Of a stretch of 64,000 nucleotides of DNA, positions 52,803 to 60,669 are shown in pieces. The position numbers were made by a program, and so were the translations under genes. Position 1 is the first letter of the stretch. Every line of letters begins with the position of its first letter. The stretch is from the NCBI RefSeq assembly GCF_000829375.1, contig NZ_AP014624.1:1922001-1986000 (forward strand), read 5' to 3'. The stretch is from Chryseobacterium sp. StRB126. GTDB taxonomy: Bacteria > Bacteroidota > Bacteroidia > Flavobacteriales > Weeksellaceae. The notes beneath the pieces are model-generated. The model was not told the DNA's origin, did not search any database, and saw only the letters and a list, made by a program, of their open reading frames with translations.

Positions 52803-53576
52803 ATGATAAAAGCACATCAGATCAATTATCTTCACAGGGATTTTAAAATTCTTGACAGTGTTGATGTCTCTTTGGATTACGGAGAGTTTTTAGCAATTGT
52901 TGGCCCGAACGGAGCAGGTAAATCAAGCCTTCTCAGCGTATTGGCCAATGAAGTAAAGCAAGGGAAATCTAAAATTTTATTTAAAGATAGATCCATTGCT
53001 GACTGGGAGATAAAAGAGTTGTCTCAGCACAGGGCTAAGTTCTCGCAGCACAATTCCAATGAAATTCCTCTGCAGGTAAAAGATGTTGTGATGATGGGAA
53101 GGTATCCTTATTTTGATGCCCAGCCCGGAAAGGAAGATCTGGAAGCCATGAACAATATGATGTATGAAACAGATGTTTTTCATATGAAAGACAGGGATTA
53201 CAATACTTTATCCGGCGGAGAGAAACAACGTGTTCACCTTTCTAGAGTGATGGCACAACTTCAGAATGGAATTGCTCACAAGATGGTTTTTATGGATGAG
53301 CCTTTGAATAATCTGGATATAAAGCATCAGTACAAAGCACTGGAAATTATAAAAAACTTTACCCAAAAAGCCAATAGTGCGATCGTTGTTTTACATGATT
53401 TGAATCTTGCCGCTCAGTTTGCAGATAAGATTTTGCTCATGAAATCCGGAAAAGTATCTGCTTATGGAACTCCGGATGAAGTTTTTACTTCCGAAAATAT
53501 AAGTAAGGCTTACAATTTCCCCTGTACTATTTGTGAACATCCTATTACCAATAACCCAATGATCATTTTTGGATAA
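52803..53576 (+). CDS. hmuV: Heme ABC transporter ATPase HmuV
   Basis: 257 residues with Walker A GPNGAGKSS, signature LSGGEKQR, Walker B MVFMDEPLNNLD and a switch histidine in VVLHDLN. Starts directly after the hmuU stop. Powers heme import with HmuT and HmuU. Confidence 0.92.
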   Translation: MIKAHQINYLHRDFKILDSVDVSLDYGEFLAIVGPNGAGKSSLLSVLANEVKQGKSKILFKDRSIADWEIKELSQHRAKFSQHNSNEIPLQVKDVVMMGRYPYFDAQPGKEDLEAMNNMMYETDVFHMKDRDYNTLSGGEKQRVHLSRVMAQLQNGIAHKMVFMDEPLNNLDIKHQYKALEIIKNFTQKANSAIVVLHDLNLAAQFADKILLMKSGKVSAYGTPDEVFTSENISKAYNFPCTICEHPITNNPMIIFG

Positions 53577-53578
53577 CC

Positions 53579-54229
53579 ATGGAAAAAGAAGAATTAAAAA
53601 TCCTCGCACAGAATCTAGCCAATCCTCAGGGAGAAAAAGGTGTAGAGATTGGTGAAATGATGAATGCCACTAACATCGGTATGACGTTAGAAAGTATCAG
53701 AACTCTTTTGATAGAAGACGATGAGAATATCCTTGAGATAGGACATGGAAATGGAGACCACGTAAAAAATATTTTGAGCCTGGCTACAGGGTTGAAATAC
53801 AAAGGGATCGATATTTCTGAAACCATGCATAACGAAGCTAAAAAACTGAATAAAGAATTCGAAAATAAAGCTGAGTTTGTACTTTATGAGGGGAAAAAGC
53901 TTCCTTTTCATGATCAGACTTTTGATAAAATATTTACAGTGAATACTGTCTATTTCTGGGAAGAACCTGTAGAATTTTTAAATGAGGTGTATAGAGTTTT
54001 GAAAGATGACGGAACGTTTGTTCTCACTTTCGGACAAAGAGATTTTATGGAAAAACTCCCGTTTACAGCTTATGATTTTACCCTCTATAATAATGATGAG
54101 ATGGAAGAGCTCGTATCTAAAAGTCATTTTAAGAGAATGAAAACTTCTGAAAAAGAAGAAGAAATAAAAAGCAAAACAGGAAACGAAACAATACAAAGAA
54201 CCTATACAATTTTAACTATAAAAAAATAA
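53579..54229 (+). CDS. SAM-dependent methyltransferase in the heme operon
   Basis: 216 residues, class I Rossmann methyltransferase: motif I ILEIGHGNGDHVKNIL (about 51-66), motif II KGIDISETMHNEAKK, post-I EGKKLPFHDQTFDKIFTVNTVYFW and motif VYRVLKDDGTFVLTF. It starts 2 bases after hmuV and ends 4 bases before hmuS, so it is an integral operon member. Substrate unknown; a role in heme or tetrapyrrole handling is possible. Confidence 0.86.
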   Translation: MEKEELKILAQNLANPQGEKGVEIGEMMNATNIGMTLESIRTLLIEDDENILEIGHGNGDHVKNILSLATGLKYKGIDISETMHNEAKKLNKEFENKAEFVLYEGKKLPFHDQTFDKIFTVNTVYFWEEPVEFLNEVYRVLKDDGTFVLTFGQRDFMEKLPFTAYDFTLYNNDEMEELVSKSHFKRMKTSEKEEEIKSKTGNETIQRTYTILTIKK

Positions 54230-54233
54230 AACA

Positions 54234-55262
54234 ATGAGCATATTAGTGAATGATTTAAAGGAAAAATGGGAAGCTCTGAAAGCTGAAAATCCACATGTAA
54301 GAATAAGAAATGCTGCAACACAGTTTGGAGTAAGCGAAGCCGAGCTATTGGTAACAAGCATCGGAGAAGGAGTTACAGTTTTAAACCCTGACTTTCCGGG
54401 AATTCTTACAGAAGCAGAGAAATTAGGAAAAGTAATGGCACTTACCCGTAATGATGAGTGTGTTCATGAAAGAAAAGGAATTTACCAAAACGGAGATTTC
54501 AGCAGTCCTCACGCTCAGCTTTTCGTAGGTGAAGACATTGATCTTAGAATATTCCTTAACCATTGGAAGTTCGCATTTGCAGTAGTAGAGGGAGATAAGA
54601 AAAGCATTCAGTTCTTTGGAAAAGACGGATTGGCACTGCATAAAATCTACTTAACTAAAAACAGTGATGAGGCTGCTTTCGATGCTATTGTTGAAAAATT
54701 TAAAGCGGAAGGACAAAACCAGACTTTCACCTTTGAAGCAGTCGCTCCAAAACAAGCAGAGAAGCCAGATGCCGAAATAGATGTTGAAGGATTCAAAAAA
54801 GCATGGACAGAACTAAAAGATACACATGATTTCTTCATGATGACGAGAAAATTTGGGGTAAGCAGAACACAGGCTCTAAGACTGGCTCCGGAAGGATTTA
54901 CTCAAAAGATTGATAACTCAAAAGTAGTCAACATTCTTGAAGAAGCTTCTGAAAAGGGTACGCCCATAATGGTTTTCGTAGGAAACAGAGGTATTATTCA
55001 GATTCATACCGGAAATGTAAAGAAAACCCTTTGGCATCAGCAATGGTTCAATGTAATGGATCCTGATTTCAACCTGCACTTAGATGTAACGAAAATTGCA
55101 GAAGCATGGATTGTGAAAAAACCAACTGAAGACGGAGAGGTTACGGCTATCGAAGTATTCAATAAAGAAGGAGACTTCATCGTTCAGTTCTTTGGAAAAA
55201 GAAAACCAGGAATTCCTGAACTTCAGGAATGGAAAGATCTTGTAGCAACTCTTGAACAATAA
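54234..55262 (+). CDS. hmuS: Hemin-degrading factor HmuS/HemS
   Basis: 342 residues made of two tandem HemS/ChuX-like halves. The first starts LKEKWEALKAENPHVRIRNAATQFGVSEAELL, the second VEGFKKAWTELKDTHDFFMMTRKFGVSRTQALRL; each ends in a IQFFGK/VQFFGK strand. HemS-type proteins bind heme in the cytoplasm and in several species degrade it or pass it on. Last gene of the hmuR-hmuS operon. Confidence 0.9.
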   Translation: MSILVNDLKEKWEALKAENPHVRIRNAATQFGVSEAELLVTSIGEGVTVLNPDFPGILTEAEKLGKVMALTRNDECVHERKGIYQNGDFSSPHAQLFVGEDIDLRIFLNHWKFAFAVVEGDKKSIQFFGKDGLALHKIYLTKNSDEAAFDAIVEKFKAEGQNQTFTFEAVAPKQAEKPDAEIDVEGFKKAWTELKDTHDFFMMTRKFGVSRTQALRLAPEGFTQKIDNSKVVNILEEASEKGTPIMVFVGNRGIIQIHTGNVKKTLWHQQWFNVMDPDFNLHLDVTKIAEAWIVKKPTEDGEVTAIEVFNKEGDFIVQFFGKRKPGIPELQEWKDLVATLEQ

Positions 55263-55283
55263 ATAATTAGATGATTTTAAGGG

Positions 55284-55321
55284 GGCCGTTTTGTTTGTAA
55301 TATTCAAAGCGGTCTTTTTCT
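55284..55321 (+). terminator. Probable terminator of the heme operon
   Basis: GGCCGTTTTG and CAAAGCGGTC form a stem with one mismatch around an 11-base loop, followed by CTTTTTCTTTT. Confidence 0.55.
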
Positions 55322-55400
55322 TTTAGCTTTTGGAAAGCATTGTAAAAAGTACCAAAATATTACGTAATTTATGGTTAAATTAAAATAGAAAAGATAGACA

Positions 55401-56273
55401 ATGAAGAATATTTTGATAGCGATTTTCCTGGCAGGTTTCTGTTCCCTTAATGCACAGAACTTTAAAGCATATCAGTTTTATGATCAAAAGGGTAAAGAGG
55501 TAAAAACAGATAAATTGGTTAAGGAATTGGCAGATTATGATGTAGTTTTCTTTGGCGAAAATCATAACAGCTCCATCAATCACTGGCTTCAGCTTAAAAT
55601 AACAGAAGCTTTGTATGAAAAGAAAAACGGACAGCTTATTCTGGGTGCCGAAATGTTTGAAAGAGACAATCAGGCTCAGCTGAATCAGTATTTGAATGGG
55701 AAATTTGATGCAAAAACATTGAAAGACTCTGTCCGGTTATGGAATAACTATGCCACAGACTACAAACCCCTGGTAGATTTTGCTAAAAAAAACAAACTGA
55801 ACTTTATCGCAACGAATATTCCGAGAAGATATGCCTCACAAACAGCAAAAGAAGGAATTGAATCTTTGAATAAGCTAAGCGATAAAGAAAAAACATACAT
55901 TGCTCAATTACCGATCAAAGTAACTTTAGACACACCGGGATATCCTGAAATGAAAGCCATGATGGGCGATCATGCAGAAGGAACCAAAGTAATGAATTTT
56001 ATTTCTGCACAAGCAACAAAGGATGCAACCATGGCTGAATCTATCCTGAAAAATATTCAGGCAGGGAAAACCTTTATTCATTATAACGGTAATTATCACA
56101 GCAAAGAATTTGGCGGAACTTATTGGTATATCAAACAGAAAAATCCAAATTTAAAAATGGCCGTAATTTCTGTTTTTGAATCAGAAGATCCTGAACTGAA
56201 AGTTCCTTCAAAAGAGTATATCCCAACGGAGTTCAATCTGGTTATTCCCGGTGATATGACGAAGACTTTTTAA
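55401..56273 (+). CDS. ChaN-family heme-binding protein
   Basis: 290 residues, signal peptide (to LNAQ, about 19) with no lipobox, unlike the Campylobacter ChaN lipoprotein. Conserved features are VVFFGENHNSSINHWLQLKI, LGAEMFERDNQAQLNQY, RLWNNYATDYKPLVDFAKKNKLNFIATN and the C-terminal IHYNGNYHSKEFGGTYWY. ChaN binds heme at the outer membrane or in the periplasm and links to iron uptake. It has its own upstream region after the heme operon. Confidence 0.87.
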   Translation: MKNILIAIFLAGFCSLNAQNFKAYQFYDQKGKEVKTDKLVKELADYDVVFFGENHNSSINHWLQLKITEALYEKKNGQLILGAEMFERDNQAQLNQYLNGKFDAKTLKDSVRLWNNYATDYKPLVDFAKKNKLNFIATNIPRRYASQTAKEGIESLNKLSDKEKTYIAQLPIKVTLDTPGYPEMKAMMGDHAEGTKVMNFISAQATKDATMAESILKNIQAGKTFIHYNGNYHSKEFGGTYWYIKQKNPNLKMAVISVFESEDPELKVPSKEYIPTEFNLVIPGDMTKTF

Positions 56274-56377
56274 TTCAGTCTCTCGCAGATCACACAGATT
56301 TTGCAGATTTTTAATTGTAAAAAGTAATAATTTTATTTACAGGATTAATCAAAATAACAATATCAAATTCAATAGGG

Positions 56378-56509
56378 GGCTGTCTCAAAAGTCAAATAAT
56401 TTGGCTTTTGTCATTCTGACGAAGGAAGAATCTCATTGTTGGTCAGTTGTTTGAGATTCTTCATTACATTACATTTCATTTCATTCAGAATGACACTTTT
56501 GAGACAGCC
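56378..56509. repeat. 132-bp nested palindrome (GGCTGTCTCAAAAGT ... ACTTTTGAGACAGCC)
   Basis: Ends pair perfectly over 15 bases (GGCTGTCTCAAAAGT with ACTTTTGAGACAGCC). Two inner pairs follow: GTCATTCTG with CAGAATGAC, and AAGAATCTCA with TGAGATTCTT. The whole can fold into one long hairpin. It looks like a non-autonomous mobile element; the GTCATTC inner arms recur at 3438 and 20957. Confidence 0.8.
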
Positions 56510-56664
56510 TCTTTCTTTTTATAAATATTCCAATGGCTTTAGCCAAAACCTAATAATAAAAACACAAATAGAGATTTAACTACTAACAGCAACCTCCAGC
56601 CTCCCTCTTCCAGCTTTCCATCTTAAAACTCCAACATCATTACCGATTTTAACACAACAATCTC

Positions 56665-56672
56665 TACCTTTG
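56665..56672 (+). promoter_or_regulatory. -7 box for the deformylase-like gene
   Basis: TACCTTTG, exact TAnnTTTG match, ends 17 bases before the ATG. Confidence 0.5.
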
Positions 56673-56689
56673 TACTACATCCGGTTTGT

Positions 56690-57319
56690 ATGAAAAAAAT
56701 ATCCATTCTATTTATACTTTTTGCAGGGCTGCTTGATGCCCAGAAACTAACTTCTGATGAACTGTCTATTATCAATCAGGGGAATGCAGATTCGGCGTTA
56801 CCAATCTATCAGACTACCGATGCTCATCAACATAAAACTTTGCTGAGTATTTCTTCAGAGATTAATCCAACTGACTCTAATACTGCTGTTCTTGTGAAGA
56901 GAATGAAGGAATCTCTTCTTTCAACTGATGGCGGAGTAGGTATTGCAGCTCCACAGGTAGGAATTAACCGAAAAGTGATCTGGGTACAACGCTTTGACAA
57001 AGAAGGAACTCCTTTAGAATACTTTATCAATCCGGTGATTGTATGGAGGTCTGATTTGCAGAATCTGGGACCTGAAGGTGACTTATCAATTCCTGATTTC
57101 AGAGATCAGTTTTACAGAAGCAAAGTCATTCAACTGGAATATTTGGATTTGAAAGGGCAAAAATATTCAGAAATAGTAGAAGGCTTCACCGCTGTGATTT
57201 TCCAGCACGAAATAGATCACCTTTTCGGAATTTTAATCTCCGATAAAAAAGAAAAAGAGAAAAACGATTCTTACAAAAAGGTAGATGCCTACCAGAAAAG
57301 TGATCTGAATAAAAGATAA
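56690..57319 (+). CDS. Exported peptide-deformylase-like protein with Cys-to-Asp change in the metal site
   Basis: 209 residues. An N-terminal signal peptide (ISILFILFAGLLDAQ) precedes a peptide deformylase domain (about 40-195). Motif 1 is GGVGIAAPQVGI; motif 3 is the zinc/iron site HEIDH with His173 and His177. Motif 2, normally EGCLS, reads EGDLS: the metal-binding cysteine is Asp131. Normal deformylases act on nascent chains in the cytoplasm, so an exported enzyme with an altered ligand must do something else, or be a hydrolase for peptides in the periplasm. A lysine-rich tail ends the protein. Confidence 0.82.
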   Translation: MKKISILFILFAGLLDAQKLTSDELSIINQGNADSALPIYQTTDAHQHKTLLSISSEINPTDSNTAVLVKRMKESLLSTDGGVGIAAPQVGINRKVIWVQRFDKEGTPLEYFINPVIVWRSDLQNLGPEGDLSIPDFRDQFYRSKVIQLEYLDLKGQKYSEIVEGFTAVIFQHEIDHLFGILISDKKEKEKNDSYKKVDAYQKSDLNKR

Positions 57320-57541
57320 GTAATGAGTAATGAGGCGCCAGCTAGACAGTATGCTTCATTGAATCGATACATCGATTCACTCTTTGCCTACTTAAAAATA
57401 AAGCATTACGAAAATAAAATTTTGCATTGAGAATATTCACAATCATCCGTGTTCATCTGAGAAAATCTGTGGTTAAAATAAAAAATGAGCTGTTTTTATC
57501 TCAAAAACAGCTCATTTCAAATATAATTATAAAAAATTGGA
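57320..57541. repeat. Diverged intergenic repeat
   Basis: TGCTTCATTGAATCG...TCGATTCACTCTTTGCCTACTTAAAAATA (57349-57400) is a diverged copy of the palindromic-repeat half found at 95 and 21175. Followed by a TGTTCATCTGAGAAAATCTG segment and the terminator of the ohr operon. Confidence 0.55.
57478..57515 (-). terminator. Terminator of the ohr operon
   Basis: ATGAGCTGTTTTT pairs perfectly with AAAAACAGCTCAT around ATCTC; a T-run follows on the minus strand. Confidence 0.85.
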
Positions 57542-57967
57542 TTAATCGTTGTTGGTTACAGAAAGCTTAACCTCAATATTGTTTCTCGTTGCATTAGAAT
57601 AAGGACAAATCTGATGTGCTTTTTCCGTTAAAGACTGCGCTTCTTCAATAGAAACTCCAGGAATATTAACGTCTAATTCCACTGCCAATCCAAAACCTCC
57701 GTTTTCAATTTGTCCTATGCTTACCTGAGCTGTAACCGTAGTTTCACCGGTTTTTACTTTACCTAGGCTGATCACTCTGTTCAAAGCACTGTCGAAGCAT
57801 GCTGAATATCCTGCTGCAAAAAGCATTTCAGGGTTGGTGAAGTCATCGTTAGCTCCACCTAATGCTTTGGGCATTTTTACTTCAAGATCCAATACTCCGT
57901 TTTCACTTTTTACATGACCATTTCTTCCACCAGTAGCAGTGACTTTTGTTGTATATAATGTTTTCAT
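57542..57967 (-). CDS. ohr: Organic hydroperoxide resistance protein Ohr
   Basis: 141 residues, OsmC/Ohr family. The two redox cysteines are Cys57 (GYSACFDSAL) and Cys121 (ICPYSNATRNNIEV), as in thiol peroxidases of the Ohr subgroup, which reduce fatty-acid and other organic peroxides using lipoyl donors. Its ATG overlaps the ohrR stop by one base (TAATG), giving coupled translation. Third gene of the nitroreductase-ohrR-ohr operon. Confidence 0.93.
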   Translation of the reverse strand: MKTLYTTKVTATGGRNGHVKSENGVLDLEVKMPKALGGANDDFTNPEMLFAAGYSACFDSALNRVISLGKVKTGETTVTAQVSIGQIENGGFGLAVELDVNIPGVSIEEAQSLTEKAHQICPYSNATRNNIEVKLSVTNND

Positions 57968-58401
57968 TATTTCTCTATTTTGTTTAGTATTTTTAAAACT
58001 GTTTCTTTGAGCTCTAACAGTTCTTCAGGTTTTATCCCGATCTTTTCCTGGATCTTACCCGGAATTTCACAGGCCTTTTTCTGAAGCTGTTTTCCAGCTT
58101 CAGCTAGAAATACTTCAACAACTCTCTCGTCCTCTTTTTTACGTTTTCTTATGATAAATCCTTTTGTCTCCAGTCTTTTGAGAAGAGGAGTTAGTGTCCC
58201 ACTATCCAGAAACAGTTTTTCTCCGATATGCGTTACGGTAAGTCCGTCTCCATTCCATAATATCATCATCACAAGGTATTGCGGATAAGTGATATCCAGC
58301 TCATCAAGAAAAGGACGGTATAATCCGGTGATTTCCTTGGCAATTACGTATAATGGGAAACAGATCTGATTTTCTAATTTTGGGGTATTTGAATGTTCCA
58401 T
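57967..58401 (-). CDS. ohrR: MarR-family peroxide sensor OhrR
   Basis: 144 residues, MarR winged helix. The sensing cysteine is Cys14 in NQICFPLYV; a second cysteine is Cys111 (KKACEIPG), so it is probably of the two-cysteine OhrR type that forms a disulfide on peroxide stress. HTH region GEKLFLDSGTLTPLLKRLE, wing RKRKKEDERVVEV. Encoded in the operon it most likely represses through the palindrome at 59139-59162. Confidence 0.92.
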   Translation of the reverse strand: MEHSNTPKLENQICFPLYVIAKEITGLYRPFLDELDITYPQYLVMMILWNGDGLTVTHIGEKLFLDSGTLTPLLKRLETKGFIIRKRKKEDERVVEVFLAEAGKQLQKKACEIPGKIQEKIGIKPEELLELKETVLKILNKIEK

Positions 58402-58431
58402 AAGATTGAGTACGAAAGATTCGTGAAGGTA

Positions 58432-59064
58432 TTACTTTTTAATGATAAACTCATCCATTGGAATACGGACTTTTTTCATAGAAGACAACCAGTCATTGGC
58501 TTCGTCGCGGTATCCAAGGTATAAGAGACTTACACTTTTTAAGCCTAATTCTTTTAATCCCAGTATTTCATCTACCACTTCATTGCTGAACCCTTCTGCC
58601 GGAGTGCTGTCAATTTTAAGTTCTGCAGCCTGGGCAAGAGCAATTCCTAAAGCAATATAAGTCTGGCGGGCAGTGTGTGCAAAGTGTTGTTCAGGAGTTT
58701 GCGCTCCATACATTTCTTTGATTTTATCTGTATAACTTCCAAAACGGCCTTTTGGAAGATTTCTTACATCAGTATGATGATCATATACTTTGTCAATTTT
58801 TTCATTAGAATAGCTGTCCCAGGCAGCAAATACCAAAACGTGAGAAGAATCTCTCATTACTTCCGGGTTTAAAGCTCCGGCAACCATTTTATCTTTTAAT
58901 TCCTGATTCTCTACTACAATAATACGGAAAGGCTGTAAACCTGATGAAGTAGGAGCCAGTCTTGCTGCTTCCAGAATGGTATTTAAATCTTCAGCTGATA
59001 CTTTTTTAGATGGGTCATAAGCTTTTACAGCGTGTCTCCAATTAAGGTCTTCTATTAATGACAT
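58432..59064 (-). CDS. NAD(P)H-dependent nitroreductase (NfsB-like flavoprotein)
   Basis: 210 residues, nitroreductase fold with FMN-binding features RHAVKAYDPSKKV, ARLAPTSSGLQPFRIIVV and a C-terminal GYRDEANDW. Such enzymes reduce nitroaromatics, quinones or flavins. As the first gene of an operon with ohrR and ohr it is probably induced by organic peroxides or electrophilic quinones. Confidence 0.9.
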   Translation of the reverse strand: MSLIEDLNWRHAVKAYDPSKKVSAEDLNTILEAARLAPTSSGLQPFRIIVVENQELKDKMVAGALNPEVMRDSSHVLVFAAWDSYSNEKIDKVYDHHTDVRNLPKGRFGSYTDKIKEMYGAQTPEQHFAHTARQTYIALGIALAQAAELKIDSTPAEGFSNEVVDEILGLKELGLKSVSLLYLGYRDEANDWLSSMKKVRIPMDEFIIKK

Positions 59065-59125
59065 TTTCTTTTATTTTTAAATTAAACTATTTAATGATTA
59101 TTTATTTTGTGATCATTTAACTATG

Positions 59126-59162
59126 CAAATATACAAGCAATTAAATTGTGTGCAATTTAATT
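59126..59162 (-). promoter_or_regulatory. Promoter and perfect palindromic OhrR-type operator
   Basis: -7 box TATATTTG (minus strand, 59126-59133) with a -33 TTG at exactly 19 bases: the only complete TTG-N19-TAnnTTTG promoter found here. The TTG lies inside the perfect palindrome AATTAAATTG-TGTG-CAATTTAATT (59139-59162), so a bound regulator would block RNA polymerase. OhrR sites in other bacteria are similar AATT-rich palindromes. Confidence 0.8.
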
Positions 59163-59513
59163 TTGAAAGATTTTATTGATAACTATTATTTATTTTATAA
59201 AAAATGGTATAAATAACCTGAGTTCTGGATAAGACATTTCTGTTTTTAGTAAGTAAGGAAGCCTGGAGAGGGAAGTGAGTTAAGGTTGAAAAAACCACTT
59301 ACAATCCTGTAATTTATTATTCTTTTAAAGACTGCCTCATCAAATTTTACGACAACGTCAGAAATGGTAGCTCTGATAGTAACTTCCAGCCTATTATTCT
59401 TAATTTTCTTATTCCGGAATCAGGTTAAGTATATTTTGTTTTTTCAGCATGATTCGGATTTTTTCCCATGAGAGGTATTTCAATCTTTGCAATAGAATTT
59501 TAAACCAAAAACA
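59163..59513. other. Divergent intergenic region
   Basis: Between the nitroreductase operon and the SDR gene. Includes a GGAAGCCTGGAGAGGGAAG segment (about 59259-59277), the reverse of the CCTCCAGCCTCC-type repeat near 5610 and 56590. AATCTTTG near 59483 is a one-mismatch -7 box for the SDR gene. No gene seen. Confidence 0.45.
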
Positions 59514-60269
59514 ATGCAGAGATTTAAAAACAAAACAGCAATTATTACAGGCGGAACAAACGGAATGGGCTTGGCTACTGCTCAAAAATTTATAGAAGAG
59601 GGTGGAAGTGTTATTATCACCGGACGAAGCGAAGAGACGGTTAATAAAGCTTTGGATAAACTAGGAGAACATGCTTTTGGAATTATTTCTGATGCAGGGA
59701 ATATGAAGGATTTACTGAATTTACAGCAAGAGGTGAGAAAATATGCAGAACACATTGATGTTATTTTTGCCAATGCTGGCTATGGAAAATTTGCTCCTGT
59801 TGAAAGGGTGGATGAAAGTCTTTTTGATGAACTCTTTAATGTATTGGTAAAAGGACCTTTTTTCACTGTTCAACAGTTGTTACCATTGATGAAAACAGGA
59901 AGTTCAGTTATTTTTAATACTTCTGTTGCTACAGAGATTGCCATGAACAGTTTTTCAGTATATTCTGCAGCGAAATCAGCAGTGCAGTCTTTCATTAAAA
60001 CCTTTGCGATAGAATTTACAGAACGCGGAATTCGGGTGAATGGAGTGAGCCCGGGTCATATCAAAACCAATATTTTTCATAATACGGGTTTGGGACCTGA
60101 GCAAATTGAAACTGCGGTTCAGGATATTATTCCTAGCATCCCTTTTAAAAGACAGGGCAATCCTGAGGAAATTGCCAGTGTAGTTCTGTTCCTTGCATCA
60201 GAAGAGGCTTCTTATATTCATGGTGCGGAAATCAAAGTAGATGCAGGAATTTCGGTAATAAGATCATAG
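59514..60269 (+). CDS. SDR-family NAD(P)-dependent oxidoreductase
   Basis: 251 residues, classical short-chain dehydrogenase: cofactor motif TGGTNGMG (12-19, TGxxxGxG), NAG in FANAGYGKF, catalytic Ser in IFNTSVA and YxxxK in YSAAKSA. The arginine in ITGRSEE after strand 2 favours NADP(H). Substrate unknown. Confidence 0.9.
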   Translation: MQRFKNKTAIITGGTNGMGLATAQKFIEEGGSVIITGRSEETVNKALDKLGEHAFGIISDAGNMKDLLNLQQEVRKYAEHIDVIFANAGYGKFAPVERVDESLFDELFNVLVKGPFFTVQQLLPLMKTGSSVIFNTSVATEIAMNSFSVYSAAKSAVQSFIKTFAIEFTERGIRVNGVSPGHIKTNIFHNTGLGPEQIETAVQDIIPSIPFKRQGNPEEIASVVLFLASEEASYIHGAEIKVDAGISVIRS

Positions 60270-60287
60270 ATTGAGACCATGCAAAGC

Positions 60288-60599
60288 TTACTTCACCTCA
60301 TTGATTTGTTTGATGATATTGGTTTTACTTTCAATACCAATATTATAGGTTTTACCATTTTTAAAACTCAAATTAACCTTTTCCATTAATGCTTTATAAT
60401 CAGAAGATTTTTTTGACAGATAAAAGACCTGAGCACTTATTCCTATGGCTACACGCACAACTTCTTCCGGTTTATCCGGATCTTCAAGGATATTGTTGAT
60501 CGTAGCATTATTATACCAGGTTAATTTCTGGGATTCAGAGTTAGAAGAACAGGATGTAATCATGGTAAACAGTAATAATAAATAAGTCCAGACTTTCAT
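60288..60599 (-). CDS. Small hypothetical lipoprotein
   Basis: 103 residues with a lipoprotein signal (FTMITSC, Cys17) and a short mixed domain. No family recognised. It lies downstream of the protein-glutaminase gene on the same strand, separated by a terminator, and is convergent with the SDR gene. Confidence 0.65.
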   Translation of the reverse strand: MKVWTYLLLLFTMITSCSSNSESQKLTWYNNATINNILEDPDKPEEVVRVAIGISAQVFYLSKKSSDYKALMEKVNLSFKNGKTYNIGIESKTNIIKQINEVK

Positions 60600-60616
60600 A
60601 ATAATAAGTTATTGAG

Positions 60617-60655
60617 TAAAAAGCTCCTGCAATATAGAAATAAATGCAGGAGCTC
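60617..60655 (-). terminator. Terminator of the protein-glutaminase gene
   Basis: AGCTCCTGCA pairs perfectly with TGCAGGAGCT around a 13-base loop; a T-run follows on the minus strand. Confidence 0.85.
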
Positions 60656-60669
60656 TATAAAAAAGTTAG

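Larger units (their letters stand above)
56274..56689. other. Intergenic region with repeats
   Basis: Contains a GCAGATCACACAGATTTTGC-type repeat (about 56285-56305, related to 1-640), the 132-bp palindrome at 56378-56509 and a CAACCTCCAGCCTCCCTCTT segment (56589-56608) related to 5610-5640. An exact -7 box TACCTTTG (56665-56672) precedes the next gene by 17 bases. No gene seen. Confidence 0.6.
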
